Below the pieces are notes generated by a model. That model had not been told where the DNA came from. It did not search any database and was given only the letters and a program-made list of their open reading frames with translations. 64,000 bases of DNA from the NCBI RefSeq assembly GCF_022230925.1, contig NZ_JAKKFH010000027.1, positions 101,000-164,999 on the forward strand. The letters run 5' to 3'. A program made the translations under genes and the position numbers. The stretch is from Micromonospora alfalfae. GTDB taxonomy: Bacteria > Actinomycetota > Actinomycetes > Mycobacteriales > Micromonosporaceae. Of the stretch, positions 16,117 to 24,243 are shown piece after piece. Each line of letters begins with the position of its first letter. The first letter of the stretch is position 1.

Positions 16117-16809
16117 TCAGCGGGCGCTGGCGCCGATGCGCGGGGGCGTGGCGGTGCCGTGCACCCGCTTGGCGTGGCTGGCGAACAGCCGGGGTGCGAT
16201 GATCGGCATGAGCAGCCGGGCCGGCAGCGGAGCGTGCGCCAGCACCGCCTTGACCACCTCCGGGTCGCCCTCGTACATGGCCAGGCCGAAGGCCAGCGGG
16301 AGCTGCTTCTTCGGGGACTTGCTCATGCCGTGCTCGCCGAGTTGCATCCACTCCCGGGCGGTGACGTGCCGTTGCGCCAGCGGCAGGATCTCGCTCTCCT
16401 CCAGGGCCATGTGCTCGATCAGCGCGGCGCGTAGCTGCTCCAGGGCGTCCGCGAGCTGCTCACCGCCGCGCGCGGTGCGGCGCCACTGGGGGAGGAGGGC
16501 GACCACCGCCGCGTGGGCGTCCTCGATGGCGTGGTGCTGCGCCTCCATGGTGGGCACGATCGCCGCGGCCTCCGCGCCGCCGCGCTCCAGCAGCCGGGGC
16601 CAGAGCAACAGGTCCTCGCCCTCGTGGTGCAGGTGCAGGATGTGGCAGAGCATGTCGGCGTGGGCGCCGACGACCTCCGCGCGCGTGGCGTCGCCCGGGT
16701 TGACGTCGCGGACGAGCTGCGGCAGCAGGCTGAATTCGCGACGGAGCGCCGCGTGCGCCATGTACATGTCGCGTACGTCGGCCATGGCTTCGCGGTGGTT
16801 CTGGTTCAC
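16117..16809 (-). CDS. Hemerythrin HHE domain protein
   Basis: 230 residues. The N-terminal two thirds form a four-helix bundle with candidate iron ligands H19 (MAHAAL), H60/H61-H62-E-G-E (LHLHHEGEDLL), H92-H93-x2-E (QHHAIED) and H133-x3-E (HMALEES). Such proteins bind a di-iron centre and sense or buffer O2, NO or peroxide. The C-terminal 60 residues are basic and unassigned (ending PRLFASHAKRVHG...). GTG 16809 has GGAAAGGTC upstream. Confidence 0.85.
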   Translation of the reverse strand: MNQNHREAMADVRDMYMAHAALRREFSLLPQLVRDVNPGDATRAEVVGAHADMLCHILHLHHEGEDLLLWPRLLERGGAEAAAIVPTMEAQHHAIEDAHAAVVALLPQWRRTARGGEQLADALEQLRAALIEHMALEESEILPLAQRHVTAREWMQLGEHGMSKSPKKQLPLAFGLAMYEGDPEVVKAVLAHAPLPARLLMPIIAPRLFASHAKRVHGTATPPRIGASAR

Positions 16810-16899
16810 GGTGACCTTTCCGAGGGATCAACTGGCACAGATGTGTTGATCATGCTCGGTGCCACTTGGAACCGGCTTGGAATCCGCCAACAGTGACGG

Positions 16900-19800
16900 T
16901 CAGCGGACCATCGCCGCGGTCGCCTCGGCCAGCCAGTGCGGCGACTCCCACCGGCGGGCGACCCGAGCGGCGAGGGTGAAGTGCCGGGTCGCCTCCTCGG
17001 TGCGGCCCACCAGCCGGAACAGCTCCCCGAGCGTCAGCGCGACCGGCCGCACCACTGCCGCGGTGGTGGAGAAACCGGCCAGTTGGTCGCGTACCGGGAG
17101 CAGCGCGTCGATCACGGGTGGGGCCAGGTCCCGTCGACCCAGCGCCACGACGACCATTCCGCGTACGCTGAGCAGCGCCGATTCGAAGTAGTCCGGGCGG
17201 TAGGTGTGCCGTCCGATCGGCATGGCCCGCGCCTCGTCCAGGCGTCCGCTGCCGATCAGGGCCAGCGCCAGCAGGTCGTCAACGATCGGGCCCAACGACC
17301 CCCGTATCCGCCGGGTCGCCCCCAGGTGCTCACCGAACCGTCCCTGGCTGATCAGCAGGGTGCCGGTGGAGAAGTAGTGGAAGGCAGCGGCGTGCAGCGA
17401 ACCCTGCCGCCGCATCTGCACGGCGACCTGGTCGTAGTGCCGCCGCGCGGCGGCGAAGTCGCCGGCGATGTGCGCGAGGGCACCCAGCGAGCACAGGTTG
17501 ATCGTCTGCGCCTCGTTCAGCTGGTACGTCTCGGCCAGCCACCCCTGCCGGGCGACGCTGAGGCGCAGTTCGTCCGGCTCGTTCAGCGCGGCGGCGCAGT
17601 GGCCCAGCGCCTGCTCGGCGACCGAACGATAGGTCACCAGCCCGTGCGCGTCGGCGAGGTCACGCAGCTCCAGGGCGAAGGTCCGACGCTCCGGCGCCTC
17701 CCGCTCGTAGCTCATGGTGCGCAGCCGCGCGGCAAGCCCCAGGGCGCGCAGCTCGGGGTCGCCCAACCGCTGCGAGAGGGCCAGCGCCTCCCGTCCGGCC
17801 GCCACGCCGCGCGGGTCGGACTCGCCGTCCAACTCCGTGGCCAGCGCCTCCAGCAGCCGGCACCGGGCGACCGGGTCCAGGTCGTCGACGCGCAGCAGCC
17901 TGGTGACCAGCTCGACGACCCGGTGGTCCACCACGCCGTACTCGTGGGTCAACCACGGGGTGGGGACGGTCCACGCGGTGAACGCCGCTACCAGCAGGTC
18001 GTCGCGGCCGGACGCCGCAGCGACGTCGATCGCCCGAGCCCGGGTCTGCCGGGCGGCCGCCACCGCGCCGGCCCGCGCCTGGGCGCGCAGCAGCCGCCCG
18101 AGCAGGTCGACCCGGAGCGCGTCGCGGTCCCCGGCGACAGTGGCGGCTGCCTCGACAGCATTGCCGAGCAGCTCGATCGCGGCGTCGTACGCGTACCGCC
18201 GCTCGGCCAGTTCGGCGGCCCGGACGGCGTAGTCGACGGCGAGCGGCGCGGTGTCGGCCGACGCGGCGCGGGCGTACTGGTGGGCCAGGGCGGGGTAGTC
18301 GTCGGGTCGCAGCCGGCGGGTGGCGGCGGCGATCCGCGCGTGCAGGCGGGTGCGGCGCAGCTGCGGCAGGTCGGTGTAGATGGTGTCGCAGACCAGGCCG
18401 TGTACGAACCGCACCCGCCCGGGCGCCGGTTCGGTGAGCAGCCCGGCGGCCAACCCGGCTTCCAGTGCCCGTAGGACGGTGCCCTCGTCGGTGCCGGCGG
18501 CGTCGACGAGTGTCGACACCTCGGCCTCCCGCCCCACGGCCGAGGCGAGACGCAGCACCCAGACGACAGTCGACGGGAGGCGGGAGAGTCGTCGGTGCAG
18601 CACGTCGCGTACGCCCTCGGGCACGTCGGAGGTGGCCACGAGCGTGCCCTCGGCGGCGAGCAGCCGCGCCGACTCCCGGACGTAGAACGGGTTGCCGCCG
18701 GTGCGCTCGGCCAACGCGCTGACCGTGTCCGGGTCGACGGTGCTCCGGGCCAGCGCGCGGAGCAGCCGTTCGACCTCTGACGTGCTCAGACCGCTCAGCG
18801 GGACCCGGTGGGGTGACCGGCGGGCCAGGACGGCCATCGTGTCGGCGAGCCGCTCGGTGTTGTCGGCGGGCCGCAGCGCCGCGACGAACAGGACGCTGCC
18901 GGTGGTCATCTCGGTGACGCTCTGCAACAGCAGCAACGTCTCGGCGTCGGCGGCGTGCAGGTCGTCGAGGATCACCGTGACCGGTCTGCGGGCCGCGGCG
19001 GCGTCCAACCAGGCGCCGACGGCGCGGTGCAGCCGGAACCGGCCGGCGGTGACGTCGCCGCCGGACTCGCCGTCGCCCCCACCGAGCAGCGGGGCGAGCG
19101 CCGGTGCGAGGTCACCCGGGGATGTCTGCTCGGCGAGTTGCCTTAGTGCCTCGACCCAGGCCCAGGCCGGCGGGGCGCCGTCGACCTCGGGGCAGCGGCC
19201 GACGGCGACCAGCCAGCCGTCCGTGGTCAGCTCGTCCCGAAACCGGGTGAGCAGGCTCGTCTTGCCGGCCCCGGCCTCACCGCTGAGCAGAGCGACGCGC
19301 GGCCCGCCCGCCACCGCCTCGGCGGCTGCCTGCCGCAGCGCCCGCAGCTCTGCCTCCCGGCCGACGAAGACCTCCTCCGACACCTGCCGCTGGCCGCGTA
19401 CCGCTGTTGCCGGCACCGGTGGCAGCAGGTCGAGTCGCTGGCCCAGGATCGCGGACTCCAGCTCGACCAGCGCCGGACCGGGGTCCAGTCCGAGCTGGTC
19501 CGCCAGGGTCGCCCGGGCCCGGCGCAGCGCGGCCAGCGCGTCGCCCTGCCGACCGGTACGCCACAACGCCAGCGCCAGCAGCCGCCAGCTCTCCTCCCGC
19601 AACGGCGCCTGCCGGGTCAACAGCTCCGCCTCCGGCACCGCCTCGGCCGCGTCGCCGCAGCGCACCGTCACGTCGAGCAGCAGCTCCCGGGCGCCGAGCC
19701 GCAGCTCCTCCAACCGCAGCACCTCCGGCTGCGCCCACGGCTCACCGGCGAACTCGGCGTACGCCCGACCGCGCCACAGCTCGAGCCCGCCGCTGAGCAA

Positions 19801-20184
19801 CCGACGTGCCCGGCCCGGGTCGGCGGGGCCGACCGCACGCGCCTCGGCGAGCAGCGTCTCGAACCGACCGGCGTCGACGGCGTCGGCGGGCAGCCGCAGC
19901 GCGTAGCCAGGTGGCGCGGTGACCAGGACCCGGGCCGGCGCCCGGCGCTCGCGGGTCGGCTCCAACAGGCGGCGCAGGTGCGAGACGTACGCCTGCAGCG
20001 AGGCGATCGCCCGGGGCGGCGGGTCACCCCGCCACAGATCCTCGATCATCTGCCCGACGGAGACGACCTCGCCGCGGGCCGCGAGCAGGAGCGCGAGCAC
20101 GGCGCGTTGACGGGGGCCGCCGAGGTCGACCGGCCCGCCTGTGTCGACCTCAACCTCAAGCGACCCGAGCACCCGTAGCAGCAT
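16900..20184 (-). CDS. BTAD/AfsR-type transcriptional regulator with NTPase and TPR-like domains
   Basis: 1094 residues. Residues 1-98 form an OmpR-like DNA-binding domain (FLRVLGSLEVE-type opening, then RQRAVLALLLAARGEVVS and ASLQAYVSHLRRLLEP). Residues 100-255 are the bacterial transcriptional activation domain. An AAA/STAND ATPase follows with VFVGREAELRAL, Walker A GEAGAGKTS (302-310) and Walker B VILDDLHAAD (404-413). From about 600 to the end there are helical repeats. Such proteins act as ATP-dependent activators of secondary metabolism or stress genes. ATG 20184 lacks a ribosome site; TAGGAT on the minus strand lies 9 bases upstream. No biosynthetic cluster is adjacent, so the regulon is elsewhere or its own neighbours. 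Confidence 0.9.
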   Translation of the reverse strand: MLLRVLGSLEVEVDTGGPVDLGGPRQRAVLALLLAARGEVVSVGQMIEDLWRGDPPPRAIASLQAYVSHLRRLLEPTRERRAPARVLVTAPPGYALRLPADAVDAGRFETLLAEARAVGPADPGRARRLLSGGLELWRGRAYAEFAGEPWAQPEVLRLEELRLGARELLLDVTVRCGDAAEAVPEAELLTRQAPLREESWRLLALALWRTGRQGDALAALRRARATLADQLGLDPGPALVELESAILGQRLDLLPPVPATAVRGQRQVSEEVFVGREAELRALRQAAAEAVAGGPRVALLSGEAGAGKTSLLTRFRDELTTDGWLVAVGRCPEVDGAPPAWAWVEALRQLAEQTSPGDLAPALAPLLGGGDGESGGDVTAGRFRLHRAVGAWLDAAAARRPVTVILDDLHAADAETLLLLQSVTEMTTGSVLFVAALRPADNTERLADTMAVLARRSPHRVPLSGLSTSEVERLLRALARSTVDPDTVSALAERTGGNPFYVRESARLLAAEGTLVATSDVPEGVRDVLHRRLSRLPSTVVWVLRLASAVGREAEVSTLVDAAGTDEGTVLRALEAGLAAGLLTEPAPGRVRFVHGLVCDTIYTDLPQLRRTRLHARIAAATRRLRPDDYPALAHQYARAASADTAPLAVDYAVRAAELAERRYAYDAAIELLGNAVEAAATVAGDRDALRVDLLGRLLRAQARAGAVAAARQTRARAIDVAAASGRDDLLVAAFTAWTVPTPWLTHEYGVVDHRVVELVTRLLRVDDLDPVARCRLLEALATELDGESDPRGVAAGREALALSQRLGDPELRALGLAARLRTMSYEREAPERRTFALELRDLADAHGLVTYRSVAEQALGHCAAALNEPDELRLSVARQGWLAETYQLNEAQTINLCSLGALAHIAGDFAAARRHYDQVAVQMRRQGSLHAAAFHYFSTGTLLISQGRFGEHLGATRRIRGSLGPIVDDLLALALIGSGRLDEARAMPIGRHTYRPDYFESALLSVRGMVVVALGRRDLAPPVIDALLPVRDQLAGFSTTAAVVRPVALTLGELFRLVGRTEEATRHFTLAARVARRWESPHWLAEATAAMVR

Positions 20185-20193
20185 GACGAACCA

Positions 20194-20199
20194 ATCCTA
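20194..20199 (-). promoter_or_regulatory. -10 box of the BTAD regulator, leaderless type
   Basis: TAGGAT on the minus strand, 9 bases before ATG 20184. The 12-base palindrome TCGCGCTCGCGA (20201-20212) lies immediately upstream. Confidence 0.45.
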
Positions 20200-20355
20200 G
20201 TCGCGCTCGCGAGCGGCCCATCGGCTCCCGCTGGACACCGGGCAGCCAGCTCACGGCGGGCGCGGGCGGGGGGCCACCACCGCGCGGGGCACCGCAGGAT
20301 GCGCCTTGTTCGATATCGTGGCGCCACCATCAAGATCCTCGACGGGGGCCTGACG

Positions 20356-21174
20356 ATGACCACGACGGCCTTCGACGAATATGAACGGTCGCGCTGGGCC
20401 GGGCGCGCGGGGGCGTACGACAGCAGTCTCGCCGCGCTCTGCGCGTACCCCGCGCCAGCGTTGTTGGACGCCGCCAACGTGGGGGCGGGCACGCGGGTGC
20501 TCGACGCGGGCACCGGCTCCGGCACGGTGGCGAGGCTGGCATGCGCGCTCCACGCCAGCGTCGTCGCCGTCGACGCCGAGCCCAGCATGGTCGAGTTGGC
20601 GCGCGACCGCGTTCCGTCAGCCGACGAGGTCCGGGTCGCGGCTCTGCCCCACCTCCCGTTCGCCTCCCGGTCGTTCGACGCGGCCGTGGCGAACTTCGTG
20701 ATCAACCACGTGGGCGATCCGCCGGCCGCGATCACCGAGCTGCGACGGGTCGTCCGGTCGGCGGGTCGGGTCGCTGTCACCGTGTGGCCGCACCCCCCGC
20801 CCGAGGCGCAGAGCCTCTGGGCTGAGGTCTTCGACGCCGCCGCGGTCGAACGGCGCGCCGCCGCCCCGACGGTGGACGCCGACCGGGACTTCCCCCGTAC
20901 CCCCGACGGGGTGGCCGGCCTGCTCGACGGGGCCGGCCTCGTCGGCGTGCGCTGCGAGACGCTCACCTGGGCGCACCGCACCGACCCGGAGGCCTGGTGG
21001 CGTGGCCCCGCCAACGGCATCAGCAAGCCAGGTCTGGTGCTGGAGACCCAGCCGGCGGCCATGATCGGCCGCATTCGTGCCGCGTTCGACGAGGTGACCG
21101 CCCGCTACCGTGGCCCCGACGGCCTGCTCGCGCTGCCGACCGCGGCACTGCTGGCCTCGGCGTCCGTACCGTAG
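20356..21174 (+). CDS. SAM-dependent methyltransferase
   Basis: 272 residues. Motif I is RVLDAGTGSGTVARLA, then VVAVDAEPSMVELAR, LPHLPFASRSFDAAVANFVINHV and ELRRVVRSAGRVAVTVWP, the standard class I order of a UbiE-like enzyme. ATG 20356 fits the start of similarity and is preceded by GGGGGCC; the frame stays open 19 codons upstream. It is divergent from the BTAD regulator with a 171-bp control region, so it may be a direct target. Acceptor unknown. Confidence 0.82.
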   Translation: MTTTAFDEYERSRWAGRAGAYDSSLAALCAYPAPALLDAANVGAGTRVLDAGTGSGTVARLACALHASVVAVDAEPSMVELARDRVPSADEVRVAALPHLPFASRSFDAAVANFVINHVGDPPAAITELRRVVRSAGRVAVTVWPHPPPEAQSLWAEVFDAAAVERRAAAPTVDADRDFPRTPDGVAGLLDGAGLVGVRCETLTWAHRTDPEAWWRGPANGISKPGLVLETQPAAMIGRIRAAFDEVTARYRGPDGLLALPTAALLASASVP

Positions 21175-21230
21175 CGGCCGGCGCGGCACCCGGCCCGCCT
21201 GCGACGAGGGGCACCCGGCGAGAATGCGGC

Positions 21231-21776
21231 GTGGAGTTTCTCTGTTACCACAGTGACCGGCCCGGCTCGGCGGCGTTGCGCGACGAGCTGCTGGAGGAGC
21301 ACTGGTCTTACATGGACCGCTACGCGGCGGAGATGATCGCCCGTGGCCCGACCTTCGTCGGCGACACGCCCACCGGCAGCGTGCACATCGTCGACGTGCC
21401 CGACCCGGCCGCCGCGCGGGCATTCGCGTTCGAGGAACCGAACTACCAGGCCGGCGTGTACCGGGACGTGCTGCTGCGCCGGTGGCACAACACGCTGGGC
21501 CGCACCATGTGGGACTTCCCCGGCGGCCGGACCGGCGGCAACCGGTACCTGGTGCTCGGCCTCGGCGCCGGGCAGGCCACCGACCTGGCCGTACCGCCTG
21601 ACCCGGACGAGCTGATCGCCTACGGACCCCTGCTGGCCGACGACGGCGTCACCTGGCTCGGCACCGCCGCGCTGCTGCGAGCGTCGAATCCGGACGCGGC
21701 GCGCGCCATCCTGACCGTGGACCGGTACGCCGACATCGAGGTGCACAACTGGCAGTTCGGCGGGCGACCGTCCTGA
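21231..21776 (+). CDS. YciI-like protein, two-domain
   Basis: 181 residues. The first half EFLCYHSDRPGSAALRDELLEEHWSYMDRYAAEMIARGPTFVGD and VPDPAAARAFAFEEPNYQAGVYRDVLLRRWHN fit the YCII fold: a His in the YHSDR region, an acidic residue in the helix and the D/P-x-P-x-x-A-x-x-F motif. The second half repeats the theme (ELIAYGPLLADDGVTWLGTAALL and ASNPDAARAILTVDRY). Function of YCII proteins is mostly unknown; many are small-molecule enzymes. GTG 21231 is the only start that fits, since an ATG 7 bases earlier is out of frame. Lies 56 bases after the methyltransferase stop on the same strand. Confidence 0.75.
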   Translation: MEFLCYHSDRPGSAALRDELLEEHWSYMDRYAAEMIARGPTFVGDTPTGSVHIVDVPDPAAARAFAFEEPNYQAGVYRDVLLRRWHNTLGRTMWDFPGGRTGGNRYLVLGLGAGQATDLAVPPDPDELIAYGPLLADDGVTWLGTAALLRASNPDAARAILTVDRYADIEVHNWQFGGRPS

Positions 21777-21805
21777 CCTGCCCTGAACCGCCCCGATACC
21801 CACTG

Positions 21806-24049
21806 TCAGGCGGAGGCGGGCAGGCCGTCCAGTGGGCGGATCAACGGCGGGCGGGGTAGTGCCCGCACCACGCCCGGCGGAGTGCCGGCGTCGGCGAGTG
21901 TCAGGTGCCCAGCCGAACTCGCCGGCGTCGGGCGGACCGGCGCGGCGGGCCGTCCGACGTCCCGGGACGAGCTACCGCCCGCACCGCCCCGAGTTCCGGA
22001 CACCGCTGGAGCCGGCGTCGGCGGTACGTCACCAGCCGAGGCGACGGCTCGGAGCCGGCGGGGGCCCGCCGTGCGGTCGGCACCGGGACCCGGCGCGGCG
22101 GGACGGGTGGCCATCGTCGGGGTGGGGTTGGCTCGCCCCAGCGCAGTCGGGCCGGTGACACCGCCCGGCCCTGCCGAGGCCAGCGCCGCGAAGACCGCGT
22201 CGAGGCGGCCGGTCCGAGCGCCGACGGTGTCGAGGCGCACGATCTCCGCGCTCCTCGCCGCCGAGCCGTTGACCGCACCACCGCGTGGGTCGTCGTTGCG
22301 TCGCACGCTGTCGAGGTGCGACACGCCGGCAGCCCGGCGTTGGAAGACAGCCCGCAGGGCGCGGGGCAACCGCTCGGCGGCGACCTGGCGCAGCGCGGGA
22401 GCGGCGAACGCGTACCCGTCGACGTGGTGGGGGAGCAGCAGCCCTGCGGCGACCAGACCGCGGAGCGCGGGTGCGGACCGGCCGGGCGTCCAGCCGAGTG
22501 CCCGGTCCACGGCCGCCCCGGAGATCAGACCACCGAGGGTGCCGGCGGCCATCAGCACCGCCCGCCGCTCACCGTCGAGGTGGTCCAGCTCCGCGCCGAC
22601 GGCCCGGCGTACCGCCTCGGGCAGCGGGAGCGCCCCAGGATCGGCACCGTCCACCAGCGACGTGACGTACGCCGCCGCGTGCCCGGGACGGCCTCCCACC
22701 AGCGGCAGCAGCCGGTCGACCAGGGCCACCGGCTGCCCGGCCCGGGTGAGCAGGTGGCGCAGCAGCCGTCCCGACTGCACTGTGGCCAGCGGTCCGATCG
22801 TCAGCTGGCGGGCCGGACCGGGCCGGCTGTCGGCCCACTGCGGCTGGTGCACGGTGAGCAGGGCCAGCGGCAGCCCGCGCTCCGTCGCCGCGCCGAACAG
22901 CGTGTGCAGGAAGCGGCTCACCACGGGCGCGGCCCGGTCCAGGTCGTCGACGGCCACGATCAGCGGCCGGTGGGCGGCCAGCCGCAGCAGGACCTCGCGG
23001 CAGATCGCCGCGCCGGCGAGGGCGGCGGCCGAACCGTCCGGGGTGGTCAGCATCCGCTCGAGCGCCGGGACGGCGGCGGCCACCCGGGTCGGCGGGAACA
23101 GCGGCGTCAGGGCGGCGACGAGGCGGTCGTGGGCCGCCGCCGGGCCGTCGCTGTGCCGGATCCCGGCGAGGCTGCGGAGCAGGTGCGCGACCGGCGCCAA
23201 CACCTGATCGGGGTACGGCTGACAGGTCGCCACGCACCAGCGGACCGGCAACCCATCCACAGTGGTCAGCCCACGGGTCAGCTCGTGCAGCAGTCGGCTG
23301 CGGCCACTGCCGGTGGGGCCGACCAGTGAGATCCAGCGGGGCGTCCGGTTTCGGATGGCCGCGCCCAACTGGTCGCGGATGGTGGCCAGTTCGCGGCGCC
23401 GACCGATCAACGGGCCGTCGTGCCGGTCAGCGCCGGGGCGTACCGGCCCGACGGCGTGCCAGACCGGCACCGGCGGCACCCGGCCGTCGACCGGCACCGG
23501 CGTCAGCTGACGTTGGGTGATCAGGCCGGCGGTGGCGCGGGCGGTGGCCGCGCAGAGCGCGACGGCACCGGGCGCGGCGTACTCCTGCAGGCGGGCTGCG
23601 GAGGTGATCACCGCGCCGCTGGCCACGCCGTGCCCGCCGGTGACGACATCGCCCAGGTCGACCACTACCTCGCCGGTGGCGACACCGACCCGGACGCGCA
23701 GCCTGATGCCGCCGACCATGGGCCGTCGGTCCAGCGCGGCCTGGATCTCGAGCCCGGCGCGCACCGCCCGGTACGCGTCGAAGCCGTCGGAGTGCCGAGC
23801 GCCGAAGAGCGCCATCACGGCGTCGCCGATGTACTTCTCCACCACCCCGTGCCAGCGGTGCAGCACACCGGCGACGGTGTCGAAGTAGGCCCGCTGCAAC
23901 GCTCGGACGTCCTCGGGGTCGAGCCGGTCCACCAGGGCCGTCGAGCCGACGATGTCCGCGAAGAGGACGGTGACGACGCGCCTCTCCTGCGGTACCGGCC
24001 AGAGCGGGGTGACGGTCCGTTGCGTGTCGACGTTGATGCTGGTGGTCAT
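21806..24049 (-). CDS. Class III adenylate/guanylate cyclase fused to an ATPase domain
   Basis: 747 residues. The N-terminal cyclase domain has RRVVTVLFADIVGSTALVDRL (metal Asp32) and EKYIGDAVMALFGARHSDG (second metal Asp77), followed by VRVGVATGEVVVDLGDVVTGGHGVAS, typical of the CHD-ATPase-TPR regulators of actinobacteria. The ATPase part begins LIGRRRELATI, but its P-loop reads GPTGSGRS, with Arg where Lys is expected, so nucleotide hydrolysis is doubtful. Walker B is PLIVAVDDLD. The last 180 residues are low-complexity Pro/Ala/Arg. Compared with family members the C-terminal TPR array is missing. Start ATG 24049; 41 residues of open frame upstream are without similarity to the family. Divergent from the LuxR-type ATPase. 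Confidence 0.82.
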   Translation of the reverse strand: MTTSINVDTQRTVTPLWPVPQERRVVTVLFADIVGSTALVDRLDPEDVRALQRAYFDTVAGVLHRWHGVVEKYIGDAVMALFGARHSDGFDAYRAVRAGLEIQAALDRRPMVGGIRLRVRVGVATGEVVVDLGDVVTGGHGVASGAVITSAARLQEYAAPGAVALCAATARATAGLITQRQLTPVPVDGRVPPVPVWHAVGPVRPGADRHDGPLIGRRRELATIRDQLGAAIRNRTPRWISLVGPTGSGRSRLLHELTRGLTTVDGLPVRWCVATCQPYPDQVLAPVAHLLRSLAGIRHSDGPAAAHDRLVAALTPLFPPTRVAAAVPALERMLTTPDGSAAALAGAAICREVLLRLAAHRPLIVAVDDLDRAAPVVSRFLHTLFGAATERGLPLALLTVHQPQWADSRPGPARQLTIGPLATVQSGRLLRHLLTRAGQPVALVDRLLPLVGGRPGHAAAYVTSLVDGADPGALPLPEAVRRAVGAELDHLDGERRAVLMAAGTLGGLISGAAVDRALGWTPGRSAPALRGLVAAGLLLPHHVDGYAFAAPALRQVAAERLPRALRAVFQRRAAGVSHLDSVRRNDDPRGGAVNGSAARSAEIVRLDTVGARTGRLDAVFAALASAGPGGVTGPTALGRANPTPTMATRPAAPGPGADRTAGPRRLRAVASAGDVPPTPAPAVSGTRGGAGGSSSRDVGRPAAPVRPTPASSAGHLTLADAGTPPGVVRALPRPPLIRPLDGLPASA

Positions 24050-24230
24050 GGGTGTCGCACCGGCCTTTCTCCCCGCGGTTGCCTGATCACCTCCGGAGAT
24101 TGGCACTAGTGGGCCGACGGGGGATCTGCCGAACGACGTATGTCGGCCACCTGCAACCTTTAGTCGCAAAGTCGACGCGAGGAGTACCACAAGCGGTGGG
24201 CGGCCGTAGAACGGTGTGGGGCCCTGTGAT

Positions 24231-24236
24231 TAGGCT
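24231..24236 (+). promoter_or_regulatory. -10 box of the LuxR-type regulator, leaderless type
   Basis: TAGGCT 7 bases before ATG 24244, no Shine-Dalgarno sequence. Confidence 0.45.
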
Positions 24237-24243
24237 GCGTGGC

